From Candidatus Falkowbacteria bacterium CG10_big_fil_rev_8_21_14_0_10_44_15 (GTDB lineage Bacteria; Patescibacteriota; Patescibacteriia; Patescibacteriales; XYC2-FULL-47-12), in the NCBI GenBank assembly GCA_002773575.1, contig PFAT01000003.1, forward strand, positions 15,318 through 53,551: a stretch of 38,234 nucleotides of DNA, written 5' to 3'. Under the pieces are notes generated by a model, which was not told where the DNA came from, made no database searches, and saw nothing but the letters and a program-made list of their open reading frames with translations. Both the position numbers and the translations under genes were made by a program. Each line of letters begins with the position of its first letter. The stretch's first letter is position 1. Positions 7,663 to 14,743 of this stretch are shown one piece after another.

Positions 7663-7781
7663 GGACAATTAGCTCAGTTGGTTACCCGCCGCGAGCTGCG
7701 CACGCAGGCGGACACGCCTAGCTACCCGTCGCAAACTTCGTAAGCAGACAGGGCTGCTGGCGGGGAGCATTGCACTTACTC
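7663..7781 (+). pseudogene. Broken tRNA-Val(TAC) 5' half, split in the D loop
   Basis: An acceptor strand GGACAAT, then TA, D-stem GCTC and loop AGTTGGTTA run to 7684. An 80-base block follows (7685-7764), after which the second D-stem strand GAGC, A, anticodon-stem strand TTGCA and loop CTTAC continue to about 7781. Removing the block restores a normal D arm and places TAC at positions 34-36. No matching anticodon 3' strand, T arm or acceptor 3' strand follows, so this is a truncated remnant, lying just before an intact tRNA-Val(CAC). Confidence 0.6.
7685..7764. repeat. Repeat block inserted in the tRNA-Val remnant
   Basis: Two divergent tandem copies of a roughly 29-base unit: ACCCGCCGCGAGCTGCGCA at 7684 onward, and ACCCGTCGCAAACTTCGTAA from about 7724. 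Each copy is itself palindromic (CCGCC/GGCGG type). GC-rich compared with the flanks. Confidence 0.55.
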
Positions 7782-7796
7782 CTTTAGGTATAATAT

Positions 7797-7870
7797 GGGT
7801 GGCTAGCTCAGTTGGTTAGAGCGTACGGTTCACATCCGTAAGGTCACAAGTTCAAATCTTGTGCCACCCA
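7797..7870 (+). tRNA. tRNA-Val(CAC)
   Basis: Acceptor GGGTGGC / GCCACCC, discriminator A at 7870, D stem GCTC/GAGC, anticodon stem TACGG/CCGTA with loop TTCACAT (anticodon CAC), and T arm CACAAG TTCAAAT CTTGTG. CCA is not encoded. Confidence 0.95.
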
Positions 7871-7872
7871 CC

Positions 7873-8214
7873 TTAACTTGAAAAAGAAGCAATGGCTTCT
7901 CCTTCTGTCGCATAACAAGGGAGAATTTTATCAATGTTGTTTCTTTCTAAGACAGCTTTCGGTTCTGGCTGAAAGCCAAAAAATTTCATTTGCATCCCAT
8001 TTTGTTTTGCTTCTTTAATAAGATGCGTTAAGGTACCGCAGCCGTAAGAAATAATTGCCGACACTTCATTCATATCAATAATAACTTTTTTCCAGCCAGC
8101 CGTCAGTAGGATGGCAAGGTAGTGTTGCAACGCATTGGCATGAGCTGGGTCTAAAGGTCCATCCAACCGTAAAATAACTATATCCCCGAGCTCTTCCATC
8201 GGTATTGGATGCAT
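7873..8214 (-). CDS. STAS-domain protein (anti-sigma factor antagonist-like)
   Basis: A 113-residue single STAS domain. The pattern is GDIVILRLDGPLD near residue 10, then KKVIIDMNEVSAIISYGCGT near residue 42, and a final ATEGEAIASF helix. Family members bind anti-sigma kinases or act in phospho-relays; the serine in the ISYG turn sits where the phosphorylated serine of SpoIIAA-type proteins lies. Start at 8214 is chosen because an AAGGAAA ribosome binding site lies upstream; the longer frame to 8244 would translate that site. It follows the gene at 8241-8540 by 27 bases, so the two form an operon. No partner kinase or anti-sigma factor is in the window. Confidence 0.78.
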   Translation of the reverse strand: MHPIPMEELGDIVILRLDGPLDPAHANALQHYLAILLTAGWKKVIIDMNEVSAIISYGCGTLTHLIKEAKQNGMQMKFFGFQPEPKAVLERNNIDKILPCYATEGEAIASFSS

Positions 8215-8240
8215 GTCAATTTCCTTTCTTGATAATTTTA

Positions 8241-8540
8241 TCATGATAATACTTGTTTCGATAAAAGATTCAATACAGAAACATTAATCACTTCCTTTAT
8301 ATCCCAAATAAAGAAAGGAAAGAGCGGATAATGGGTTAAATTTTCCTTTAACTCGATTAAAGAGTTGGCTTGAATTATCGTGGCTGTCCCGCCAGTCTTA
8401 ATCTCCCAAAAAGAAATCAATTTTTCCTCCTCCCATAATTTTTTCAATACAACCATAGCTTGCTCAACTAAAGAGCCATAGTGCATTCTGCTGACGCTCG
8501 CTGGCAGTAGTTTTGGTTTGGCAATGAGCAAAAATTTCAT
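8241..8540 (-). CDS. Muconolactone isomerase-like dimeric alpha/beta-barrel protein
   Basis: A 99-residue protein with the ferredoxin-like fold pattern of muconolactone delta-isomerase: an N-terminal strand (MKFLLIAKPK), a middle strand FWEIKTGGTATIIQANS with the family Gly-Gly, and the HYPLFPFFIWDIKEV motif that matches the LPLFPYM region of the enzyme. Catabolism of aromatics is not expected in this organism, so the real substrate or role is unknown; such domains also occur as stand-alone sensors or small enzymes. Excellent ribosome binding site (AAAGGAGG). First gene of an operon with the STAS gene. Confidence 0.65.
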   Translation of the reverse strand: MKFLLIAKPKLLPASVSRMHYGSLVEQAMVVLKKLWEEEKLISFWEIKTGGTATIIQANSLIELKENLTHYPLFPFFIWDIKEVINVSVLNLLSKQVLS

Positions 8541-8603
8541 TGACTTTTCCTCCTTTGGTCGCAGTTTCGCTTACCTAAAGATTTGCCTAAAGATACTGAT
8601 TTT

Positions 8604-8632
8604 TGTATAGTTAAATTAGGATTTTCAGACAA
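8604..8632 (-). promoter_or_regulatory. Promoter of the isomerase-like/STAS operon
   Basis: On the minus strand TTGTCT (8627-8632) and TATACA (8604-8609) are separated by 17 bases. A weaker plus-strand pair (TTTTCA at 8622-8627, TATACT at 8645-8650) could serve cca, making this gap divergent. Confidence 0.5.
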
Positions 8633-8685
8633 AGCATTATATTATACTTATTGGATTAGTTTTGTAAAGGGCGTAAATAAATAAT

Positions 8686-10170
8686 ATGACTATTCCTCAA
8701 CAAATACAAGTTATTTTAGAAAAATTAGAGCAGACAGGATTTGAAGCGTACTTAGTCGGCGGTTGCGTGCGCGATTTGCTAATGAATAAAGCGCCAAAAG
8801 ATTGGGACATAACGACCAACGCGCGGCCGAAGCAGATTATAAAAATTTTTCCGGACGCTAAATACGAAAATGAATTCGGCACGGTTTTAGTTAAAATTAG
8901 CGAAGAGGAGCGAGAAGAAAATTTAAAGTATGTTGAGGTTACGACTTATCGCTCCGAACAGGGCTATTCGGACCGCCGGCATCCGGATGAAATAAAATTT
9001 GAAGACAGCTTGGACAAAGATTTGGAGCGGCGGGATTTTACGATTAACGCGATGGCGTCTACTACCTCTCCCCTAACCCCTCTCCTTAGAAAAGGAGAGG
9101 GTTGGGGTGAGGTCGCGGTTATTGATTTATTCGGCGGGCAAAAGGACATTAAGCAAAAAGTTATTCGGGCGGTAGGGGAGCCGGCGGACAGGTTTAAAGA
9201 AGACGCGTTGCGGATGATGCGGGCAATCCGATTAGCGGTAGAGCTTAATTTTGAACTTGAGCCCAAAACGGCAAGGGCGATGGTAAAACTTGCCGGCGCG
9301 ATTAAGTTCGTATCCAAAGAAAGAGTTCATGACGAATTGGTAAAAATTTTACAATCCGATTATCCGGCGGAAGGGATGTTGCTTTTGCACCAGACAAAAC
9401 TCTTGCGCTATATTATTCCGGAGTTAGAGGAAGGCGTGGGAGTGGCGCAAAATAAGCACCATCCCTATACGGTTTTTAAGCACGCGATTGAATCCTTGCG
9501 TTACACTAAAAATAAATTTTATCAGGTGCGCTTGGCATCGCTGCTGCACGATATCGCTAAACCAAAAACCAAGCGCGGGCAGGGAACGGACGCCACTTTT
9601 TATAACCATGACTATGTCGGCGCGAAGATGGCGCAGCGCATTATGGAACGGCTGAAATTTTCCCGCGACGACATTGAGCGCGTGGTGAACTTAGTGCGCC
9701 ATCACATGTTTTATTATAATGTCGGAGAAGTGACGGCGGCGTCGGTGCGCCGGCTGATTAATAAAGTCGGCCGGGAAAACCTGCAGGATTTGATTGATTT
9801 GCGCGTAGCGGACAGATTAGGCAGCGGCACGCCCAAAGCGATGCCGTACAAGTTGCGCCATCTGCAGTATATGTTTAAGAAAGTACAAAACGATCCCGTG
9901 TCGGTGAAAATGCTAAAAATAAACGGCGATGATTTAATAAAGATTTTAAAAATAAAGCCTGGACCGAAAATCGGCGCCATCTTGGACGTACTTTTGTCAG
10001 AGGTGCTTGAAGATGCCGAATTAAATACTAAAGAGTATCTGGAAAAAAGAAGCAAGGAATTGAATAAATTGGAATTAAACGAGTTGCGCGGCAAAGCCAA
10101 AATAGTCATTGAAGAAAAAAGAGAGCAAGACGATAAAAAAATAAAAGAGGAGTTTTGGGTTAAGCGATAA
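8686..10170 (+). CDS. cca: CCA tRNA nucleotidyltransferase / poly(A) polymerase family with HD domain
   Basis: Adds or repairs the 3' CCA of tRNAs; needed here because only one of the intact tRNAs in the window encodes CCA. The nucleotidyltransferase head has GGCVRDLLM near residue 26 and the metal-binding DWDIT near residue 40, then the ERRDFTINAMA motif (residue 113 on), the RNA-binding helical neck with EDALRMMRAIRLA near residue 167, and an HD phosphohydrolase domain (SLLHDIAKP near residue 287, NHDYVGA). A C-rich palindromic repeat at 9065-9112 is translated in frame between the NAMA motif and the IDLFGGQ strand, giving TTSPLTPLLRKGEGWGEVAV; this loop normally is a few residues. Confidence 0.93.
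   Translation: MTIPQQIQVILEKLEQTGFEAYLVGGCVRDLLMNKAPKDWDITTNARPKQIIKIFPDAKYENEFGTVLVKISEEEREENLKYVEVTTYRSEQGYSDRRHPDEIKFEDSLDKDLERRDFTINAMASTTSPLTPLLRKGEGWGEVAVIDLFGGQKDIKQKVIRAVGEPADRFKEDALRMMRAIRLAVELNFELEPKTARAMVKLAGAIKFVSKERVHDELVKILQSDYPAEGMLLLHQTKLLRYIIPELEEGVGVAQNKHHPYTVFKHAIESLRYTKNKFYQVRLASLLHDIAKPKTKRGQGTDATFYNHDYVGAKMAQRIMERLKFSRDDIERVVNLVRHHMFYYNVGEVTAASVRRLINKVGRENLQDLIDLRVADRLGSGTPKAMPYKLRHLQYMFKKVQNDPVSVKMLKINGDDLIKILKIKPGPKIGAILDVLLSEVLEDAELNTKEYLEKRSKELNKLELNELRGKAKIVIEEKREQDDKKIKEEFWVKR
9065..9112. repeat. C-rich palindromic repeat inside cca
   Basis: CCTCTCCCCTAACCCC, then the hairpin TCTCCTTAGAAAAGGAGA, then GGGTTGGGGTGAGG. Same family as the copies at 23414-23447, 25841-25879, 26559-26616 and 28342-28376. 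In frame with cca. Confidence 0.8.
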
Positions 10171-10187
10171 ATAAAAGGGAAAAATTT

Positions 10188-10898
10188 ATGTCCAAAAAAT
10201 TTCGTTTTTTAGAGAATGTTTATCTGCTGATTTTACTGTTAATTTTTATCGGCATTACTTTAACGCCCTATATTATCGACAGCGGTTTTTTATTTTTACC
10301 GGAAGAGGCGGCAGAAGGAACGGCGATTATTTTATTGTTTATAGCCGGTTATTTTATGATGCTGCTGTATCGCCAGCAGGCGGCCAGAAATACGGAATTG
10401 ATGGCGCAGTTAGAAACGGATAAAAGTAATTTAGAAAGCCGGCTGGAAGAGATGTTTAAATATATCGGAGCACTCAATGTTCAGATAGCCGAAATGCGCT
10501 CGATGTTTTCCGATATTAAAAAGTATCCGGAAAGTAAGCAGGATTTTAAATACATTTTAAAATTTTTAGCGGACAAAGTTTTAAGCATTGTGCCTGCGAA
10601 TTGGGTTGTGCTGCGGGTTGTTGATTTAACAAATCAGCAGACTTTAACCGAGTACAGCGCGGCGCGCGGCGAAACAGCCGTGTTATTGAAACACAGCCTG
10701 GATAATAACGGTTTAATTAATAAGCAGGCGCCGGCCGGCCAGGATATTTTTTGTTCCGAGCAGGATAATTTAAAAATCAAATCTTTCTGCGTTATTGATG
10801 AATGCGCCGTCAGCCGAGAGCAGAAGATGTTTTTAAAAGTTATTGCCAACCAGCTGGAAATGTTGTATGTTATTTTTACTTCTCTAAACCAAGCTTAA
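10188..10898 (+). CDS. Membrane-anchored coiled-coil protein with GAF-like domain
   Basis: 236 residues. Two hydrophobic segments (residues about 12-33 and 43-62) are followed by a coiled coil (residues 66-105, ELMAQLETDKSNLESRL region) and a C-terminal domain with the beta/alpha pattern of GAF sensors (LSIVPANWVVLRVVDL near residue 132, LKIKSFCVIDE near 198, and a final long helix). No catalytic output domain is present, so it may be a truncated sensor or a scaffold. Ribosome binding site AAAAGGGA lies seven bases upstream of the ATG; it is 17 bases after cca and probably co-transcribed. GAF assignment is by pattern only. Confidence 0.7.
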   Translation: MSKKFRFLENVYLLILLLIFIGITLTPYIIDSGFLFLPEEAAEGTAIILLFIAGYFMMLLYRQQAARNTELMAQLETDKSNLESRLEEMFKYIGALNVQIAEMRSMFSDIKKYPESKQDFKYILKFLADKVLSIVPANWVVLRVVDLTNQQTLTEYSAARGETAVLLKHSLDNNGLINKQAPAGQDIFCSEQDNLKIKSFCVIDECAVSREQKMFLKVIANQLEMLYVIFTSLNQA

Positions 10899-10928
10899 AA
10901 CATCAGATTTACCCATCGCTTATTTCAG

Positions 10929-10999
10929 GGGCCTATGGTCTAGTGGTATGACGCGGCATTCGCATTGCCGAGACGCCAGTCCGATTCTGGCTAGGTCCA
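10929..10999 (+). tRNA. tRNA-Ala(CGC)
   Basis: Acceptor GGGCCTA / TAGGTCC contains the G3-U70 wobble that marks alanine tRNAs. Anticodon stem CGGCA/TGCCG with loop TTCGCAT gives anticodon CGC; T arm GCCAG TCCGATT CTGGC has an unusual T-loop start (TCCG). D stem is short (GTC/GAC). CCA not encoded. Confidence 0.88.
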
Positions 11000-11062
11000 C
11001 AACCAGTCCAGATTTATGATTTTAGATTGAAAATGCAAATTTAAAATTAAATATAAAATTTA

Positions 11063-11133
11063 CGGGGCGTGGTATAACGGTATTACGCACGCTTCGGGTG
11101 CGTGTAATCCGGGTTCAATTCCCGGCGCCCCGA
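11063..11133 (+). tRNA. tRNA-Pro(CGG)
   Basis: Acceptor CGGGGCG / CGCCCCG starting with C1 as is typical for proline, discriminator A. Anticodon stem CACGC/GCGTG, loop TTCGGGT giving anticodon CGG with G37. T arm CCGGG TTCAATT CCCGG. CCA not encoded. Next to a recombinase remnant, so a plausible old integration site. Confidence 0.92.
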
Positions 11134-11136
11134 CAT

Positions 11137-11508
11137 AATGATACTTTCCGACTTGTTCGCGGAATTAGCGCGCTCGCTTCGCTCGCGCGCAAGCGAAATT
11201 TTTTCCTGTTTTTCCGCTAAAATCAGCCATTCAGTTTTCCACTCCCACCCCACCTGCTTATCCAGCAGGCGGCGGTTCGTTCCAATTTTTTCCGCAAAAG
11301 ATTTTATCTCCATAAAATCTTTAGATAAAGCAAGTTTTCCGGCGTGGTTTGCGTCTTTGAGCCACTCTCGCATTGGTTCAATCCAATTGTTTCCCCGCCT
11401 GCCTACGCCTATCCAGTTTTTGTTGAGATTAGACAAATTTTTACCACTAACATTTTTATTCACACTATTCCACAATAACGGCATTGGCGGGCAGGCCTTT
11501 CGCCAAAA
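11137..11508 (-). pseudogene. C-terminal remnant of a serine recombinase
   Basis: The minus-strand frame is open from an upstream stop at 11509-11511 down past 11137. It carries the tail of large serine recombinases as often seen in these genomes: NNWIEPMREWLKDANHAG, then KSFAEKIGTNRRLLDKQVGW. The catalytic N-terminal domain and zinc ribbon are absent; sequence upstream of 11508 is unrelated. The frame's formal stop is only reached inside tRNA-Pro at 11083. It marks an old mobile element end beside tRNA-Pro and just outside the 11.5-22.6 kb island. Family assignment is from memory of the IGTN-RLLDKKV motif. Confidence 0.6.
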
Positions 11509-11534
11509 TCAGACTTTCCTTAATTAATGTTTTT

Positions 11535-12416
11535 ATGCCTAATTTACAAAAAGAATTCCGCGAACGCATTTCCGGCTACATCATCGGCGCTTTTGGGCTG
11601 GCGGCGGACTACGGCGACAGTTTAGATTTTGACGCCTATATGTCTTTTGCCGACATTTCGCTCAGCGTTGGCTGGGAGCTAAATGAATACCTGTCGCTCG
11701 GAGCGGCGTTCAAGACGGTCTATGGCGATACGGACTTGCGTATGCCGCTGTTTGACCCGACCGGTGCGGCTCTGCTTGGCCTGACCACGACCGAAGCCAA
11801 CGGTTTCGGCTACGGCTTTCAAGTCGGCGCGCTGTTTCGCTATGCTCCGTTTAAGCTCGGTTTGGTTTATTCACCGTCAATTAAAATTTCTACTGACGGC
11901 AAGACTAACTTTCCGGCCGGATTGGGCATTGCCAGCGACAATATGTCCGCCAACATCTATCAGTCGGAACGGTTCGGCGTCGGCGTCTCTTGGCAGGTGC
12001 TGGATGAACTGCAAGTCGGCTTGTCGTACTTCCGTACGGACTACGGAAAAAACGACAAAGTCGCCGTTCATTATGACAACCTGCCCACAAATATTTTGGA
12101 CTTGGGCTGGGGAACGGTTGATGCGGTGCATGCCGGACTGGAATACGAGCCGGACGATGTCTGGACATTACGACTCGGCGGCGCCTGGATGAACGCCGGC
12201 ACGCCGGATTATCCGCCGCCGTCTATTCCGGACGCGGAAGGATGGATTGTTACCGGCGGAGTCGGTTGCCGAGTTGCCAGAAATACCTATCTTGACGTCG
12301 GCGCCGGTTACTATTTTGCCGACCGCCGTATCCCGGTCGGCGTGCGCAACATTGGTGCCGGAGACGTTGATCTGAGCGGCTGGATGCTGGGTATTGGCAT
12401 TCGGCAGGAGTTTTGA
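11535..12416 (+). CDS. Chimeric ORF: DUF5654 N-terminus fused to part of a FadL/OmpP1-like outer-membrane barrel
   Basis: Residues 1-24 (MPNLQKEFRERISGYIIGAF) match the N-terminus of the DUF5654 protein at 22548; a 60-bp DNA stretch is nearly identical. From about residue 25 the protein switches to amphipathic beta strands with aromatic girdles: LSVGWELNEYLSLGAAFKTV, FGYGFQVGALFRY, ERFGVGVSWQVLDELQVGLS, and a terminal phenylalanine (GIGIRQEF), the hallmark of outer-membrane barrels. This resembles the C-terminal two thirds of FadL/OmpP1 transporters; the signal peptide and N-terminal plug are missing. Patescibacteria are thought to lack an outer membrane, so the product is unlikely to work. 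Codon use is richer in C/G-ending codons than the neighbours. Either a recombination scar or an assembly join. Confidence 0.65.
   Translation: MPNLQKEFRERISGYIIGAFGLAADYGDSLDFDAYMSFADISLSVGWELNEYLSLGAAFKTVYGDTDLRMPLFDPTGAALLGLTTTEANGFGYGFQVGALFRYAPFKLGLVYSPSIKISTDGKTNFPAGLGIASDNMSANIYQSERFGVGVSWQVLDELQVGLSYFRTDYGKNDKVAVHYDNLPTNILDLGWGTVDAVHAGLEYEPDDVWTLRLGGAWMNAGTPDYPPPSIPDAEGWIVTGGVGCRVARNTYLDVGAGYYFADRRIPVGVRNIGAGDVDLSGWMLGIGIRQEF
11547..11606 (+). repeat. Left copy of a 60-bp direct repeat
   Basis: 58 of 60 bases match 22560-22619 (differences at 11576 and 11602). It covers codons 5-24 of the DUF5654 gene start. Sequence similarity stops abruptly at 11607. The two copies are in the same orientation about 11.0 kb apart. 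Confidence 0.85.
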
Positions 12417-12437
12417 TTTACGCAAGAAATAATTCAA

Positions 12438-12477
12438 GGCTGATATAGTCACAATGTCGACAATATTAGCCTTTTTT
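12438..12477 (+). terminator. Intrinsic terminator after the barrel ORF
   Basis: GGCTGATATAGTC / GACAATATTAGCC stem, followed by six T. Confidence 0.82.
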
Positions 12478-12498
12478 ATATTCTTGCATTATATCGAA

Positions 12499-12555
12499 TT
12501 GACTTTTTTATATATTTCCCCTAGTCTAACAGTATAGGTCGCTAATGCACCTATA
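12499..12555 (+). promoter_or_regulatory. Putative promoter and inverted-repeat operator of the first PRTase gene
   Basis: TTGACT at 12499-12504 with a weak -10 (TAGTCT at 12522-12527, 17-base spacing). Just downstream is an inverted repeat TATAGGT (12533-12539) / ACCTATA (12549-12555) that would overlap the transcription start, a common repressor position. Inference. Confidence 0.4.
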
Positions 12556-12581
12556 GATCTTTTTATCAAAGGAGATTTATC

Positions 12582-13628
12582 ATGCAAGATCCCCACCATC
12601 ATTCGCGCTATTCGTTAAAAACTGATCATGAAAGTGGCCATCAGCATTACATTATTAGTGAAGATTTGTATCCTTTAATGCAAACATGGTCCGAAAAAAC
12701 TCAGTTCATAGTACCTGATAAAGAATGGTTCGCTCGAAATCATCAATATTTGCGTGAGGCTGTAAACAAAGTATTAAATACCGGAACAAAGATATACATT
12801 ATTGATTCACAGCCGTATCATTATATTGTCAGCGCACTCCAACCCATGATTTACGATTTTATGGGTAAAGAGATTGATTTTGATTCGGTTATCTCTTTAG
12901 ATAAGGTGTACCCTTTAGCGTTGAGTTGTAAGGTCTTCTCTCTGCACATAACTCGCGGTATTGACGGCCATGGCAGAGACCTAGGTCGTCAGGTATATCC
13001 CCATACACCACCACTGGAAACGCAGATTAGTAATTTTCAAAAAACTGTCAGCGGTTTCAATTACAACGTGGTTGTGGTTGACGACGGCATGTGGACTGGC
13101 AACACGATGCAGTGGGCGCTACAAACTTTGAGAGAACATCATTACACAGTCGTCGGTGTCGTTGTAGGTCTATGCATTAGAAAGAGAGGGAAAGTTACTG
13201 ATTTAGAACTGCCTCATCACAAAATATGCGCGGTGCAGACGTATGAATCTGACAACCGACCCGTGTTGGATTGGGTATGTGAGCGTGATTTTTTCCCCGG
13301 CATCCCTTTCGGGGGAAGAACCGTCTTTGATAATCAGCTGTCATCAATTTTTTTACCGGAACAGCGTAAAACTATCGGTGCTTTCTACACGGAAGATCCA
13401 CAATGGCTTCAGGAATGGGCATCTATTAAAGATATGAACGGAGAATTCAGAATTTTTTGTATTCATCGAGCCATCTCACTGTTCTTGGAAATTGAACGGT
13501 TGTCGGGACGAAAAGTTTATTTGGGAGATTTAGACCGTATCCCACTCTCAATAGCGCAACAACGACCTAATTTGATAAAAACGACTGTGGTCGAAGCACT
13601 AGAGAGTATGGGCAGTAGTTTGGTCTAG
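12582..13628 (+). CDS. Phosphoribosyltransferase-like protein (paralogue 1)
   Basis: 348 residues. The type I PRTase signature, four hydrophobics then Asp-Asp and a Ser/Thr-Gly end, is seen as VVVVDDGMWTGNT near residue 165; such loops bind PRPP or a ribose phosphate. Further on is a distinctive CERDFFPGIPFGGR motif near residue 230, then VYLGDLDRIPL near 320. The second gene at 13762-14631 shares all three blocks (VDDVIFSGNG; CERDFYAGLPLSGR; CGDLPRLPF), so they are paralogues of a family I cannot name. The N-terminus is His-rich (HHHSR). Ribosome binding site AAAGGAG is ideal; a terminator follows, so the gene is a single unit. Substrate unknown. Confidence 0.75.
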   Translation: MQDPHHHSRYSLKTDHESGHQHYIISEDLYPLMQTWSEKTQFIVPDKEWFARNHQYLREAVNKVLNTGTKIYIIDSQPYHYIVSALQPMIYDFMGKEIDFDSVISLDKVYPLALSCKVFSLHITRGIDGHGRDLGRQVYPHTPPLETQISNFQKTVSGFNYNVVVVDDGMWTGNTMQWALQTLREHHYTVVGVVVGLCIRKRGKVTDLELPHHKICAVQTYESDNRPVLDWVCERDFFPGIPFGGRTVFDNQLSSIFLPEQRKTIGAFYTEDPQWLQEWASIKDMNGEFRIFCIHRAISLFLEIERLSGRKVYLGDLDRIPLSIAQQRPNLIKTTVVEALESMGSSLV

Positions 13629-13657
13629 TGTATAACTGGTTTTTTTTATGCTAACAA

Positions 13658-13694
13658 CCCCTCCTGTATTGTGTTAATAGGAGGGGATTTTTTT
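13658..13694 (+). terminator. Intrinsic terminator after PRTase paralogue 1
   Basis: CCCCTCCT / AGGAGGGG stem with a T run. Back to back with the minus-strand terminator that follows. Confidence 0.88.
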
Positions 13695-13695
13695 C

Positions 13696-13732
13696 AAAAA
13701 AAAGACAATGATTACTATATTTCATCATTGTC
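13696..13732 (-). terminator. Intrinsic terminator after PRTase paralogue 2
   Basis: On the minus strand GACAATGAT / ATCATTGTC followed by eight T. A second perfect hairpin, CGGCGGACA / TGTCCGCCG, lies at about 13736-13759 at the gene end. Confidence 0.82.
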
Positions 13733-13761
13733 ATTCGGCGGACACATACATGTCCGCCGCA

Positions 13762-14631
13762 TCACCGGATAAGTGATTCAAGGTACGATACAAAAGGATT
13801 GCTGTTACACGGCGCCCCGAACGGCAGGCGCGGCAGGTCGCCGCATTTAACGGTTGCATGTGACGCTTCTTCAATAGCGCGCCAGAGCGTAACGTTTTGT
13901 CGCAAGCAAAACTGTGAGAACGCATCCGCGTGCTCGGGTGGTACGGATGCCCACTCACACGGTTTTCCAAATGGAAAAAAGTACGGCGCGCCGGTATTAT
14001 GAGACTGCGCAACGACATGGCGTCCGCTTAAAGGCAAACCAGCGTAGAAATCTCGTTCGCAAATTTCGTCAATCACCGCTGGGTAGCGGTACGTCGCGTG
14101 TACGGGGATACCGCGGGCGGTGATTTTTTGTTCACCCTCGCCGATAACAATCCCGGCTATAACCGCACGTACGGCAATGCTGTGTGCGGCGCACAGCTCA
14201 ATGAGCCTCATTATGCCGTTACCAGAAAAGATAACATCGTCCACCAGCGTAATCTCACGAATCCCCTGTGTGGTGAGCGCTTGTACCTGCGCGGTGAGTG
14301 GCGCGCTGTCGTACCGCTCGATTTCGCCGCAGTCGTGTAGTGTTGTATCAACGCTACGCGTCATGTCAATATGACGTTCACATTGCATATACAACCGGTC
14401 AAGAGACACAGGTGCTAAATCTGATTGCTCTACCATCTCCCGTATGCCGTCACGTATATGTGCTGCCGTGATCACCTCAACTGCATTAATCCCAAATATT
14501 TTTTGCAGTTGCCATTTTAGACCACTTCTTAAATCAGCGATAGTGTCTTCAGATGGCAGAGAAAAACCGTTGACCGTAACTAATTGCTTCAGTACAAGCT
14601 CCAAATCTTCTGATACTACATACTTTAACAT
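13762..14631 (-). CDS. Phosphoribosyltransferase-like protein (paralogue 2)
   Basis: 289 residues. PRPP-loop-like motif ITLVDDVIFSGNGIM near residue 125, CERDFYAGLPLSGRHV near 192, CGDLPRLPF near 268; these match paralogue 1 in order and spacing. The N-terminus (MLKYVVSEDLELV) aligns with the IISEDLYPL start of paralogue 1. Start at 14631 is set by a GGGAGGA ribosome binding site; the longer frame to 14685 would translate it. The gene is clearly more GC-rich than paralogue 1, so the pair diverged long ago or arrived from different sources. It lies downstream of the TrpR-like regulator with a terminator hairpin in between, which may act as an attenuator. Confidence 0.75.
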   Translation of the reverse strand: MLKYVVSEDLELVLKQLVTVNGFSLPSEDTIADLRSGLKWQLQKIFGINAVEVITAAHIRDGIREMVEQSDLAPVSLDRLYMQCERHIDMTRSVDTTLHDCGEIERYDSAPLTAQVQALTTQGIREITLVDDVIFSGNGIMRLIELCAAHSIAVRAVIAGIVIGEGEQKITARGIPVHATYRYPAVIDEICERDFYAGLPLSGRHVVAQSHNTGAPYFFPFGKPCEWASVPPEHADAFSQFCLRQNVTLWRAIEEASHATVKCGDLPRLPFGAPCNSNPFVSYLESLIR

Positions 14632-14681
14632 GTCGTATTCCTCCCTGTATTTTTTTGTATTCAAAATGGTGAAAAGACCAA

Positions 14682-14713
14682 ACAAAAAATCCCTTGCTTA
14701 GAAACGGAAGGGA
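14682..14713 (-). terminator. Terminator or attenuator between the TrpR-like gene and PRTase paralogue 2
   Basis: Minus-strand AATCCCTT / AAGGGATT stem with a T run, located after the regulator stop and about 50 bases before the PRTase start. Confidence 0.75.
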
Positions 14714-14743
14714 TTGCACTAGCGTCAAATAGTATTTTTTACG

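Noticed and set aside
7789..7794. Perfect TATAAT just before tRNA-Val(CAC)
   Set aside because: Its start point would fall inside the tRNA (after 7797), so it cannot drive that tRNA. The TTGACG/TATGAT promoter at 7620 fits better.
11842..14374. Several overlapping ORFs opposite or out of frame with the barrel and PRTase genes
   Set aside because: GC-rich stretches create long chance frames; none has a ribosome binding site or family motif.
12582..14631. Assigning the PRTase pair to a Ter-type (tellurite) biosynthetic module
   Set aside because: No TerC/TerD, ATP-grasp or CitE-like genes are present, and the CERDF motif is not one I can place in those families.
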